The notes beneath the pieces are model-generated. The model was not told where the DNA came from, did not search any database, and saw only the letters and a list, made by a program, of their open reading frames with translations. Both the position numbers and the translations under genes were made by a program. From an uncultured Lachnospiraceae bacterium (lineage in GTDB: Bacteria; Bacillota; Clostridia; Lachnospirales; Lachnospiraceae), in the NCBI GenBank assembly GCA_947165275.1, contig CAMUZQ010000003.1:1-64000 (forward strand): DNA of 64,000 nt. The letters are read 5' to 3'. This document shows, one piece after another, positions 18,701 to 26,397 of this stretch. Numbering within the stretch: position 1 is the stretch's first letter; the number at the start of each line of letters is the position of its first letter.

Positions 18701-18957
18701 TGTCTGAAGTAAAAATCAACATAGGTCTCTGTTGATTCCCCGGCATATTCACTTCTGAGATTCCTTGTATCTCTGAACCTTCCGCTGGTTTCTCCATATA
18801 ATGCAAAACATACAGCATCAAATATGGTGGTCTTTCCTGCGCCTGTATCCCCGGATATCAAAAATAAACCCTTGTCCTCAAACCTGGTAAAATCTATTGC
18901 CGGCATCTCTGAGGCGTATGGCCCGAAGGCGCTCATTATCAGTTTAATCGGCTTCAT
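15775..18957 (-). CDS. sbcC: Exonuclease subunit SbcC (Rad50-like SMC ATPase)
   Basis: About 1060 residues. With SbcD it forms the Mre11/Rad50-type nuclease that cleaves hairpins and protein-blocked DNA ends. Walker A is GDTGAGKTTIFDA near residue 35. It is followed by very long coiled coils with the zinc hook CPVCGSLHH near 530. The C-terminal half has the ABC signature LSGGESFKASLSLALGLSD and Walker B ALFVDEGFGTLD. The length is normal. I use ATG 18957, with GCAGGTG upstream; a GTG at 18966 is possible. It overlaps the sbcD stop by about 14 bp, so the two are translationally coupled. Confidence 0.95.
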   Translation of the reverse strand: MKPIKLIMSAFGPYASEMPAIDFTRFEDKGLFLISGDTGAGKTTIFDAVCFALYGETSGRFRDTRNLRSEYAGESTETYVDFYFRHQGRDYHVWRRPEYERRKQRGTGLTSVRENAILYSEDSAPIEGKTQVNEAVKELLHIDEKQFKQIAMIAQGEFWSLLNARTEDRTKILRTIFQTGGYNKIEYGLKARMDAAGRTKTKIEDSIIQYFEDVSADAEDELAGALSDLQTCVKGSGSAWDPGRIIEMVKALTDSDRKKSESAALELKAVEKEYDRCREALATAETNNTMIARLETLREKERELKDKKNEIEEKEALSARQKLASREVNPAYLSWKEKEGTVKEIKAQIEEKKEKVKSASCRADEAKEELLKAMSRQPEADRLQKLIDRLEEEEEKYQQRDKLMGEIDRLRVETEGFAEENRVLEERGDALKAEIDSLRDIIRKLKGTPEKLTEIRVLREQYQDLLDSIDTIINRGIPDMESKKKDLEEKQKAYMKASRAYGKAAEERIEAERILDDCRAGILAEGLEEGQKCPVCGSLHHPEPAKIPGEAVTEEEFKYLKDREAALQAEKAETNIAAETARTALSEYEDRMRSDILGCLENRLLDLRYTDKGSDDLIKEIKEAQGTVNDRIRENIRQQKALEKDSRLLAKAEKDLEDAQGQKTEALEQDKDEFSKRKLITEKTRAEKEAVLKTLTKLAFDSWEMAEAERNKARTEKKSILDQIERSEEEAKKADETLTSERSVLETLEKSIRKEEKEKEERKQKLEAAVKKNRFDSIEDMLGYVLTEASIAETDEEISSYRQELVTNKRQLEEAEKDAGGRQVIDVDQLKKKCGSLEAEVTKKRDASNSIKNRLNGNEERLERISSQEAELEKARKENDICTRLYDLVKGTTGNGKITLEQYIQAAGFDGIIAAANRRLLPMSEGRYELYRQEDSPGKKSNTFLDLEVLDNSTGHRRPVGNLSGGESFKASLSLALGLSDTVSMNLGGIQMDALFVDEGFGTLDRKSIENAMDILINLSGTSKLVGIISHREELMENIPQQIRVRKAKDGSTLSVETGL

Positions 18958-20101
18958 GTAAAACACCTGCCTCTCTCGCCACTGTTCTCATTACATCCAT
19001 CTCCTCTTCGCTGATCTCACAGCCGTACATCTGCCTGTAAAAATCGCTGATAAGCTCAGAAAAGGATCTGTTCTCGGCAACCCTTGAGATATCTACCTGC
19101 TCTATCGCCCTTGTATGTGAATTATCGTAATCTATTTTTACTGTATTGGGATATACCTGCTGGAAAATACCCATTGCATTACTTACTATCTCCTCGTCAG
19201 TAAGAGTTGCATAGATAAAATCCTCCGGAGCAGTAACCCTGGTACTGTCAAGAAGATCTTTTATTTTCCCCTTCAGATGCCTCATATTTCTCATCGGACT
19301 TAATGGCACCAGTTCGATCTCGATCCTTCCTTTACCGCCTAATGTGATCAGCGGTACGGATTTTTCATTATTCACTTCACTGAGCGAATACTTAAGGGGA
19401 GATCCGGAATATCTCACCTCCCTGCGCCCGACCTGCTGGGGGGAATGAATATGCCCGAGTGCCACATAGTCAAATCTGTCGAAGCAGTCGTATCCGATCT
19501 TCTCAACTGTTCCCACACTTTGTGTTCCAAGGCTTTCTGATCCGGAAAGGCCCGGATCTTCACTTCTGCCCATGACAAACTGGTGCGCCACAAGCACATT
19601 GTTCCTGGATCCGTCGATATCCGCGCTTTCAAGGATTGCCCGGACAGCATCATCATATGACTCTATTTTGGCATCCGGAAAAAAATGTCTGACCTGCGAA
19701 GCCTTAACAAAGGGCAATAAATATATATCAGCCTCATCACCATCTGCCTTCAATACCTGCTTATGCAGCCTGCCGTCATACTTTGCAGAAATAAAAATAT
19801 GATTCGACTCAAAGAGGCTGCTTCCGTAATTCAGTCTTTCATCGGAATCATGGTTGCCGCTGACCATGTATACACTGACCTGTCTTTCTGCAAGCTCCCT
19901 CAGGAAACGATCGAGCATCCGTGTAGCCGCTTCACTCGGTATGGCTTTATCATATGTATCACCGGCGATCAAAACAGCATCTGCTGCCTGCTCATCTGCT
20001 ATCTCAAGCAGCTGATCCAGCATATACTCCTGATCCTCTGTCAGATCAAAATCTCCCAGGGATCTGCCCAGATGCAGATCTCCTACATGCATAAGTTTCA
20101 T
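18944..20101 (-). CDS. sbcD: Exonuclease subunit SbcD (Mre11-like)
   Basis: A 385-residue metallophosphoesterase nuclease. The phosphodiesterase motifs are in order: GDLHLG (about 7-12), AGDTYDK (about 46-52), SGNHDS (about 80-85), VAHQF and ALGHIHSPQ. These bind the two manganese ions at the active site. The C-terminal part is the SbcC-interacting cap. A GGAGG site precedes ATG 20101. It is the first gene of the sbcDC operon. The upstream region is shared with the divergent double-glycine peptide gene. Confidence 0.96.
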   Translation of the reverse strand: MKLMHVGDLHLGRSLGDFDLTEDQEYMLDQLLEIADEQAADAVLIAGDTYDKAIPSEAATRMLDRFLRELAERQVSVYMVSGNHDSDERLNYGSSLFESNHIFISAKYDGRLHKQVLKADGDEADIYLLPFVKASQVRHFFPDAKIESYDDAVRAILESADIDGSRNNVLVAHQFVMGRSEDPGLSGSESLGTQSVGTVEKIGYDCFDRFDYVALGHIHSPQQVGRREVRYSGSPLKYSLSEVNNEKSVPLITLGGKGRIEIELVPLSPMRNMRHLKGKIKDLLDSTRVTAPEDFIYATLTDEEIVSNAMGIFQQVYPNTVKIDYDNSHTRAIEQVDISRVAENRSFSELISDFYRQMYGCEISEEEMDVMRTVAREAGVLHEAD

Positions 20102-20163
20102 TCAGCTTATCCTCCAATCATCGGGTTTTGATTATCCCGGATTTGACATGAGTATTTCAATAA

Positions 20164-20192
20164 TTGCCATTTCCTGATTTTTATCGTATAAG
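20164..20192 (+). promoter_or_regulatory. Promoter of the double-glycine peptide gene
   Basis: TTGCCA (20164-20169), exact 17-bp spacer, TATAAG (20187-20192). A strong GGAGGT (20215-20220) then stands six bases before the ATG. Confidence 0.65.
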
Positions 20193-20226
20193 TATTTAGA
20201 AATGAATATATAACGGAGGTATCATT

Positions 20227-20415
20227 ATGAATCATAAAAAACTGAACGAGCAGGAGCTCGCCGGCGTATCCGGCGGAACAGCGGCAGTAAGGCCCAAGAA
20301 CTACTGCATTGTTGATTCCAACGGAAAGGTTGTAGCTTCCTTTACCTCTTTGGAAGAGGCCAAGGAGGATTTTGAAAATTACGGACCCGGATACAGTATC
20401 ATCGAAAAGCCCTGA
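20227..20415 (+). CDS. Double-glycine leader peptide (bacteriocin- or signal-like)
   Basis: A 62-residue peptide. Residues 1-17, MNHKKLNEQELAGVSGG, form a classic double-glycine leader of the kind cut by C39-peptidase ABC exporters (hydrophobic and Glu residues at regular spacing, then GG). The predicted mature product is 45 residues with a single Cys. It contains an IVDSNGKVV strand pattern and an amphipathic SLEEAKEDFENYG helix, unlike a simple pore-forming class II bacteriocin. No C39 exporter, immunity protein or modifying enzyme is adjacent. It has its own promoter, a strong ribosome binding site and a terminator. The leader is confident; its function (bacteriocin, pheromone or other secreted factor) is open. 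Confidence 0.75.
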   Translation: MNHKKLNEQELAGVSGGTAAVRPKNYCIVDSNGKVVASFTSLEEAKEDFENYGPGYSIIEKP

Positions 20416-20448
20416 TTTCGTTTTATTGACTATCCCGGATACATTCAG

Positions 20449-20472
20449 GCGGCATACAGTATTGTATGCCGC
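20449..20472 (+). terminator. Terminator of the double-glycine peptide gene
   Basis: A perfect 10-bp stem, GCGGCATACA with TGTATGCCGC, has a 4-nt loop and is followed by TTGTCT. The U tract is short. Confidence 0.65.
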
Positions 20473-20525
20473 TTGTCTGGATTCCGTTTGTATTTAAGCC
20501 GTGGGCTTACGGCATTCTCTCATTT

Positions 20526-21218
20526 TTATCCGGCATTTCTTTTCAGCTCATGATAAAGCGCTGCTTTTGCAGAGAGCCTGTAGGGCGTTGAGTACAGTAC
20601 ACCTACGAGTCCGCAGGTGAGCAGTGAAAGCAGCCACCAGCCTATGAAAGAAAGATCCATCATAAATGCTCTCCACTTATTGCCGTTCATCATCTGTCTG
20701 GACCTGGTTATTGCTTCGGTTCCTTTAAGCTCCGGATCATCCAAAAGGATATACGGCACCATCATATAGGAATAGGACTTTACCAGCCCCGGGATAAAAA
20801 GCAGGCAGAACCAGAGACCAAGGAACAGATCCCTCAAAAAAACGGTCAGCACGATCCTCTTGTAATTTGCAAAGCCGTCACCCAGTCTGTTCAGCGTGAC
20901 CTCGTCCACGATGTTCTCTTTAAGATATGAATGGCACCCGATCTCCAGGGGATTAAGCAAAAATATCCTCATGGCTGTCCATATTATACTGAAGATCAGA
21001 GCGAAAGACACGATGAATGCCATGACCGCAAGGACCTCCGACGAATTGAGTCCCATCTGCTCCAGCTTGTCGGCTGTCTGCGATAAGCTGGACGAAGTAC
21101 CCGACATCGCAGACCCCGCTGTAAGAATTGAAAGGATCAGCGAAACCAGAACGCATCCCCAGTAATTCTTTTTTAACGCAATTTTCCCTGTCTTCTTTAC
21201 CTCAGCTATTGACCACAT
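20526..21218 (-). CDS. DUF975 family integral membrane protein
   Basis: A 230-residue membrane protein with about five to six hydrophobic segments. The C-terminal half has the DUF975 (PF06161) pattern: GLVKSYSYMMVPYILLDDP, then EAITRSRQMMNGNKWRAF and a last helix. Function is unknown across the family. The gene starts at ATG 21218 after GAGGAGGG. It stands alone between the peptide gene and two gene remnants. Confidence 0.88.
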   Translation of the reverse strand: MWSIAEVKKTGKIALKKNYWGCVLVSLILSILTAGSAMSGTSSSLSQTADKLEQMGLNSSEVLAVMAFIVSFALIFSIIWTAMRIFLLNPLEIGCHSYLKENIVDEVTLNRLGDGFANYKRIVLTVFLRDLFLGLWFCLLFIPGLVKSYSYMMVPYILLDDPELKGTEAITRSRQMMNGNKWRAFMMDLSFIGWWLLSLLTCGLVGVLYSTPYRLSAKAALYHELKRNAG

Positions 21219-21299
21219 ATTTTTTACCCTCCTCTGTATAATGTAGTTTTATATCTGTATCACATTACATTTACTTTGATACTCTTTTTATGTTTTCTG

Positions 21300-21617
21300 T
21301 TATCTGCTGATCCTTATATTTGTCAGAGCAACCTGATCCCCGCTTAATGCGGCATATATATCCTTTGTATCATCATCGTTTAAGGTCGTAACATTCTTTA
21401 TATATATACCCATATTCTCTGTGACCGTAGTGATGGTGTTGCCCTTTCTCGTGAAGGTCACGACGCAGTCGATCCCATCCTTTGTCTTCTTCTTCCAGTC
21501 ATCCCAGCCTGCAAAATCATCTCGTTTTCTGACGATGATCTCATTCTTTACCGCATTATCTGTTTCCCAGTATTCTCCGTCAATGCGTATAAGCGCGAAT
21601 TCCCTATAGCCGTCTGT
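21300..21617 (-). pseudogene. C-terminal remnant of a secreted beta-sandwich domain protein
   Basis: This minus-strand frame, open for about 106 codons, has no start and begins right after a stop. It reads EFALIRIDGEYWETDN, then KRDDFAGWDDWKKK, CVVTFTRKGNTITT and ALSGDQVALTNIRISR. The alternating strand pattern, with paired Trp and the VALTNIRI ending, resembles the end of carbohydrate-binding-like modules in secreted Lachnospiraceae proteins; this is from memory, not a search. It overlaps, in another frame, the truncated end of the upstream membrane gene. The two pieces appear to be joined by a deletion at about 21600-21610. Confidence 0.55.
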
Positions 21618-22423
21618 TCAAAAAGCTTCTGCATGCTTTTCTTCTGATCCTTCAGGTATTCTATCTCGAGTCTGTGGGAACGCGATATCGTCACATTCAT
21701 ATCAATAAGGACAAAAGCAAAAAGTATCACCGCCATACCAACGATAGACATGTTTATAAGGGATATCCCATAGGTGAAATACTGCAGGATGCCCGCAGCC
21801 AGAGGAACCAGTAGAAACAGGATCAGCGGATACTTAACCAGTTTTCTCAATAATATCCCATATTTCAAAATAAGATACAGCTGTATGAACATGACCACCA
21901 CAGGAACCATAAAACTTAATGGAAAGAGAGGCGATCTGACATAATGATTGGTCTCATCAAATGTATAATACAGCCCTGTGAACTGGGATATGATCAGAAG
22001 AAGCTGTCCTGTCGCAATAAGGATCTCCGAGAGCCTTGACATCAGAGGCACTTTTTTCAATCCTCCCTCAATCATAAGCAGATCGTAAATATACATATTG
22101 ATAGCATGAGTGATCGCCAGGACCATGAAGAATACAACATAATTGCTGATACGCACCATCCAGTAGCCCTCCGGGCTCGGATCACCTCTGTATATGTAGG
22201 CGAAACGCTCGGCTATCAGCATGATCGTGGAATTGATCTCCACTAAAAGAAGGGCCATTTTTCTTCTTTTTGAAAGTGTCCCGGTTATAAGGACAAAGAA
22301 GGCCGTAATACCGCAGATCCCTATCAGGACAAGCATTATATCAAGCTGATATTTCCTAATCAAATCAAACATATCGGCAGATAAATCCCTTCTGGTACTC
22401 ATGGCACTGCGTACGGCCGGCAA
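21548..22423 (-). pseudogene. Truncated 7TM sensor, HD-GYP type, N-terminal part only
   Basis: The 291-codon frame encodes about seven hydrophobic helices and then a helical linker, HRLEIEYLKDQKKSMQKLFEQ followed by TAI. In membrane-bound HD-GYP cyclic-di-GMP phosphodiesterases of this family a linker of the form ...LFEQTAxALAxAIDAKDxYTxGHS leads straight into the catalytic domain. Here the sequence leaves that pattern after FEQTAI and ends 16 residues later in unrelated coding sequence. The whole catalytic domain is therefore missing. The start is uncertain: TTG 22423 or, more typical of relatives, the MFDLIRKYQ methionine at 22372. It is probably non-functional as a phosphodiesterase. Confidence 0.65.
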
Positions 22424-22543
22424 AACTAATTCCGATTATAGCACTCCCGGGGAAAAAAAATAAGTGAAAACTATTATAATAAACCGCCCGGCGGCAGGTC
22501 AAACCCGCTTCCGGACGATTTTCTTCCTCATTTATGGATTATT

Positions 22544-23083
22544 TCAGAGCAATGCCTTAATACACTCCTCCACTTTCTTCATATCTGCTGTAGGCTCAAA
22601 GCGCGCAGCCACTTTTCCCTCGCGGTCGATGACAAATTTTGTAAAATTCCATTTAATGTCCGGCTTCCTGGCCCAGTCGGGATCCGCCTTCGTAAACATA
22701 TCCTCCAGAAGAGGCTTGAGCTCATGCTCATCGAAGCCTGCAAAGCCCTTCTCAGCCTTAAGATATGTGTAAAGAGGAAGCTCATTCTCCCCGTTCACAT
22801 CCGACTTCTTCATCTGAGGAAAGGTCGTATTATAGTGCAGAGTACAGAATTCATGTATCTCATCGTCTGATCCGGGAGCCTGTCCGCCAAACTGATTGCA
22901 GGGGATATCCAGTATCTCCAGACCTTTATCATGATAATCCTTATAGAGCTGCTCTATAGGCTCGTACTGTGGAGTAAACCCGCATCCTGTAGCGGTATTC
23001 ACTATAAGGATCACCTTTCCCCTGTATTCCGCGAGGCTGAGTTTTTCTCCTTTTCCTGTAGTCACTTCATAATCATAGATCAT
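22544..23083 (-). CDS. gpx: Glutathione peroxidase family thiol peroxidase
   Basis: A 179-residue protein that reduces hydrogen peroxide and organic peroxides. Bacterial members usually draw electrons from thioredoxin rather than glutathione. The peroxidatic Cys lies in NTATGCGFTPQY (near residue 34), and the second signature LDIPCNQFGGQAPGS follows at about 58-72. The tetrad Gln and Trp/Asn (WNFTKF) are present. It is a Cys rather than a selenocysteine form. It follows the OhrR-like gene by 24 bp with a strong AAAGGAGG site, so it is almost certainly in the same peroxide-responsive operon. Confidence 0.95.
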   Translation of the reverse strand: MIYDYEVTTGKGEKLSLAEYRGKVILIVNTATGCGFTPQYEPIEQLYKDYHDKGLEILDIPCNQFGGQAPGSDDEIHEFCTLHYNTTFPQMKKSDVNGENELPLYTYLKAEKGFAGFDEHELKPLLEDMFTKADPDWARKPDIKWNFTKFVIDREGKVAARFEPTADMKKVEECIKALL

Positions 23084-23107
23084 TTTCGTCCTCCTTTTGT
23101 AGATATG

Positions 23108-23542
23108 TTACTTATCATTCAGGAACAGATACAGTAGTCTGTACAGTTCCCTTGCATCCTTCTCTGTGAGCGAAGTACCGCCCTCTGTCATTTTGGCGGG
23201 AATGTCCCTGCACTTCTCTTTCAAAGCCTCCCCCTCGGGGGTTATGGATATGATGGTGATCCTCTCATCCTCCTTCGACCGCTGCCGGGTGACATATCCG
23301 GCGTTTTCAAGTCTCTTTAGAAGCGGTGTCAGCGTGCCTGCATCGAGATAAAGGATCTCTCCCAGCTGGCCTACATTCACGCTTTCCTTCTCCCACATGA
23401 CCATCATCACAATGTATTGAGTGTAGGTAAGCCCCAAAGGCTTCAGGTACGGCGTGTAGCTTCCTACTATCTTTCTGCTGCACGCATACATTGGAAAACA
23501 TAACTGATTCTTCAATAAGAGCTGTTCGTATTCCTGCGACAT
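23108..23542 (-). CDS. ohrR: MarR family regulator, OhrR-like
   Basis: About 144 residues. A winged-helix dimer of the OhrR branch, which loses DNA binding when a reactive cysteine is oxidised by organic peroxide. That Cys is present near the N-terminus in LLLKNQLCFPMYACSRK. The winged helix covers about 50-100 (GLTYTQYIVM, then GEILYLDAGTLTPLLKRLE), with the wing Arg/Asp residues (SKEDERITII). Start MSQEYEQ at 23542, placed six bases after GGGGTG; two in-frame starts lie just upstream (GTG 23551, ATG 23548). It precedes gpx and has a palindromic operator within its promoter, so autoregulation is expected. Confidence 0.9.
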   Translation of the reverse strand: MSQEYEQLLLKNQLCFPMYACSRKIVGSYTPYLKPLGLTYTQYIVMMVMWEKESVNVGQLGEILYLDAGTLTPLLKRLENAGYVTRQRSKEDERITIISITPEGEALKEKCRDIPAKMTEGGTSLTEKDARELYRLLYLFLNDK

Positions 23543-23569
23543 CCGCATCACCCCGTCTGCTTATCTTTT

Positions 23570-23604
23570 ACAATATTATATTGCGCGCAATGTAATATTG
23601 TCAA
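23570..23604 (-). promoter_or_regulatory. ohrR-gpx promoter with 32-bp palindromic operator
   Basis: On the minus strand a perfect TTGACA (23604-23599) and a perfect TATAAT (23580-23575) are 18 bp apart. A palindrome centred between 23585 and 23586 spans 23570-23601, with 15 of 16 base pairs matching. Its core is ATTGCGCGCAAT. It fills the spacer and overlaps both boxes, ideal for a MarR-type repressor. Confidence 0.85.
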
Positions 23605-23694
23605 GGGGGAGGAAAAGTTTTTTCACGACCGGTCTGTTCATGGTATATTATTTACGTATCTGTTTCCTTTTTTTGTTTTGGAAAGGATAGTGTA

Positions 23695-24780
23695 ATGGGC
23701 AAAGCTTACCCGTTTCTGAATATTATGCCCGAATACAGGCAATACCTTATTACTGATATGATCATGGACATTGCGACTCTTCTGATCCTCACCATGCTCA
23801 TAGTACAGTTCGTCAGGAGAAAGCACAGGTTCTTCGAGCTTACCCTTTTCTTTCTTATGTGCCTCAGTGATGTGATCATGGTCATCTGCGACATGGTCTT
23901 CGATATCGCCCCGGTATTCTGGATGCTTGATGAAGATAATGTTATGCCTCTGCTCCTGACCCGTTTTCTCATTGCCTGGGTGGTCGAACAGATCTTTACA
24001 GTCACCCTTATGGCGCAGTGGCTTATATACGTGGAATATACGCTGCATCAAAGCCGGGATCTTATACGCCGTCGGTACACTACGGCAATGATACCCTTTA
24101 TCGCAGCCTCTTCCATGATGATCATCAGCCTTCCGATCGGTTTCTGGCGTACCGCTCCCTTTGATTCGAGCCTTGTTTACACTGTGCTCATAATATTGTC
24201 ACACATGGTTATCCTGTTTTACCTCATAGCTCCTTACGTCGTTCTTTTCCGGGAAAGGAAACGCACCAGACTGCCTGCATACATCAGACTGACCCCGACC
24301 TCGCTTTGCATGATAGTGGGCATAGTATCAAACCTTTTCCTGACCTTTTTGATACAGGATTATCCGGTTCTTCCTTTTTTCTTTTCTCTGGGACTGCTGT
24401 TTGCGGATTATTATATGTACCGCAGATTGAATTATATAGATCCTGACACCGGATTTAATAACAGAAGATTCCTGCCTGTATTGATAAACCTTGCAAAGAA
24501 GAAGCATCTCAAAGGCGTTACCGTGATCCGTATCAGGGTAAAGCGCGGCAGCAATGCAGCCGCAAAGCTGCTGAAGTCCTGGAAACCCGAGCAGTGCAGG
24601 ATCATAACCATGGGCGACGGCCTTTTCCTTATAGTATCCGGTGCGCTGGAAGACTCCGTTTCTGAGCGTTTCATAGCCCTTGTCACGAAACAGCTCAAAA
24701 ACAAAGGGCTCCCGGCTGAGGCAGACTATTTTACGGACCACGAAGGAAATGTGGATGCTATTCTAAGAAATTACAGATAA
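23695..24780 (+). CDS. Multi-pass membrane protein with vestigial GGDEF-like domain
   Basis: A 361-residue protein with about seven to eight membrane helices in the first 240 residues. A YIDPDTGFNNRRFLPVL segment follows, matching the DxLTGLxNRRxF entry of GGDEF domains. The remaining 100 residues keep some of the fold pattern (VTVIRIRV, MGDGLFLIVSG, then FIALVTKQL). They have no GGDEF/GGEEF active-site loop and the domain is short, so diguanylate cyclase activity is not expected. It could be a sensor or nucleotide-binding partner. AAAGGA precedes the ATG. It is divergent from ohrR, and the 32-bp palindrome lies about 95 bp upstream. Confidence 0.75.
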   Translation: MGKAYPFLNIMPEYRQYLITDMIMDIATLLILTMLIVQFVRRKHRFFELTLFFLMCLSDVIMVICDMVFDIAPVFWMLDEDNVMPLLLTRFLIAWVVEQIFTVTLMAQWLIYVEYTLHQSRDLIRRRYTTAMIPFIAASSMMIISLPIGFWRTAPFDSSLVYTVLIILSHMVILFYLIAPYVVLFRERKRTRLPAYIRLTPTSLCMIVGIVSNLFLTFLIQDYPVLPFFFSLGLLFADYYMYRRLNYIDPDTGFNNRRFLPVLINLAKKKHLKGVTVIRIRVKRGSNAAAKLLKSWKPEQCRIITMGDGLFLIVSGALEDSVSERFIALVTKQLKNKGLPAEADYFTDHEGNVDAILRNYR

Positions 24781-24800
24781 ATCATGACGATCAAACATAT

Positions 24801-25592
24801 CTACAGCCTCTCCGCCTTTTCCGTGCAGGCACTCATCGCATCCTGTATCGCCGCCCTGAATCCCCGGCGCTCCAGAACCTTGACCGCTTCTATGGTCGTT
24901 CCGGCAGGAGAGCAGACCATATCCTTCAGCTCTGCCGGATGCCTTCCTGTCTCCAGCATCATCTTTGCAGAGCCCATCACAGCCTGAGCCGCAAATTCAT
25001 AGGCCTGTTTCCTGCTCATGCCGTCAGCCACAGCCTGATCTGCCATTGCTTCTATCATGATAAACACATAGGCCGGTGAAGACCCGGAAACCGAGGTGAC
25101 TGCAGCCATCTGATGCTCCGGTATCTCCTCTGCTTTTCCGAAGGAATCAAGGATCCTTACAGCCCGCTCCCTGTCATCCTCCGTCACATTACCGCTTACA
25201 CAGAAGCCTGTCATCCCGGCACCTACAAGCGCCGGTGTATTCGGCATGCATCTGACGATCCTGACCTTTTTGCCGAAACATTCCGTAAGACGCGCTATGC
25301 TCTTTCCCGGAGCTATCGATATGAACAAAGTATCCTCCGATGCCGCGGGAGCTATCTCCTTTATCACAGATTCTATTACCTGAGGCTTGACCGCCAGGAT
25401 GACTGTATCAGCCTGCTGTGTCACGTCCGTATTGTCGTTTGCCAATGCGATCCCGTACTTCTCAGCCACGGTATTTCTGGTATTAACCGCCTTGTCATAC
25501 CCGATCACACCGCCCTCTGATATTACGCCTCTGGAGAGTATCCCCCCGATGATCGCCTGTGCCATGTTTCCAAGTCCAATAAATCCTATCAT
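24801..25592 (-). CDS. proC: Pyrroline-5-carboxylate reductase
   Basis: A 263-residue enzyme that reduces 1-pyrroline-5-carboxylate to proline with NAD(P)H. The Rossmann motif IGFIGLGNMAQAIIGG is at 2-17. AVKPQ follows, and the C-terminal dimer domain has SVSGSSPAYVFIMIEA and the signature region DMVCSPAGTTIEAVKVLE. Start at ATG 25592, after GAGGAGAGGA; the frame is open further upstream but the Rossmann fold begins here. The rRNA methylase gene ends 13 bp upstream, so it is the last gene of the pfkA-methylase-proC unit. Confidence 0.95.
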   Translation of the reverse strand: MIGFIGLGNMAQAIIGGILSRGVISEGGVIGYDKAVNTRNTVAEKYGIALANDNTDVTQQADTVILAVKPQVIESVIKEIAPAASEDTLFISIAPGKSIARLTECFGKKVRIVRCMPNTPALVGAGMTGFCVSGNVTEDDRERAVRILDSFGKAEEIPEHQMAAVTSVSGSSPAYVFIMIEAMADQAVADGMSRKQAYEFAAQAVMGSAKMMLETGRHPAELKDMVCSPAGTTIEAVKVLERRGFRAAIQDAMSACTEKAERL

Positions 25593-25605
25593 ATCCTCTC
25601 CTCCT

Positions 25606-26397
25606 CTATAAAGCATAATTGGTCTCATCCTGAGGGATCCCGCAGGCGGCCCCCCGGATAAAGGATGCTGAATACATAAGAATTGCCGCCGAAACTGCCG
25701 CATTGAGTGACTCGACCCTTCCCTCCATCGGTATCCTCACTCTCTCGTCAGCAAGCTGCAATGTCTCCCCAGTAAGACCGTTTCCTTCATTGCCTATGAT
25801 AAAGCCCCGCCTTTCCGAAAGCTCCGTGTCCCCTATATCTCTGCCTGACAGATCCGCCGCATATAAGGTGATACCTGCCCTTTTCATATCAAGCAGCGTC
25901 TCCTCCAGATCCTCCGTATATATAAAGGGGACCCTGAAAACAGACCCCATGGTGGATCTCACAACCTTCGGGGAATATATATCCGCACAGCCCCTGTTCA
26001 TGATGACAGCCGATACGCCGGCAGCCTCGGCAGTACGGATTATGGTGCCAAGGTTTCCCGGATCCTGAACAGTTTCCAGGATAATATACAGACTGCCCTC
26101 CAGAAGCTCCCCGATATGGTACTGCTTCTGCCTGACCACTGCAAGGATCCCCTGGGGATGCTTTGTATCCGAGAGTCTTGCAAAATCGGAATCCTTCAGA
26201 ACATAATCATATTCCGTCTCAGGATGTGTCTTCCTGTAGCCTTCGGATATGTATACAGATACCAGCTCCCCGTCAGGTATCTCCCGGAAGATCCTCTCTC
26301 CCTCAGTCACAAAAAGTCCGGTCCTGCGCCTTGCGGATGACCGCTCGCACAGTGCCCGGACTTCCTTTATTTTCTTTATTCCAGGTGTTTCCCCCAT
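25606..26397 (-). CDS. TrmH/SpoU family RNA 2'-O-methyltransferase
   Basis: A 263-residue SPOUT methyltransferase. A short substrate-binding N-terminal domain (RRTGLFVTEGERIFRE) is followed by the knotted catalytic domain with the three SpoU motifs: ETVQDPGNLGTIIRTAEAAG, FIIGNEGNGL and IPMEGRVESLNAAVSAAILMY. These bind S-adenosylmethionine in the trefoil knot. The target is probably a ribose in 23S rRNA, as for RlmB-like proteins, but it cannot be read from the sequence. Its ATG overlaps the pfkA stop (TGATG), showing translational coupling. Confidence 0.92.
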   Translation of the reverse strand: MGETPGIKKIKEVRALCERSSARRRTGLFVTEGERIFREIPDGELVSVYISEGYRKTHPETEYDYVLKDSDFARLSDTKHPQGILAVVRQKQYHIGELLEGSLYIILETVQDPGNLGTIIRTAEAAGVSAVIMNRGCADIYSPKVVRSTMGSVFRVPFIYTEDLEETLLDMKRAGITLYAADLSGRDIGDTELSERRGFIIGNEGNGLTGETLQLADERVRIPMEGRVESLNAAVSAAILMYSASFIRGAACGIPQDETNYAL

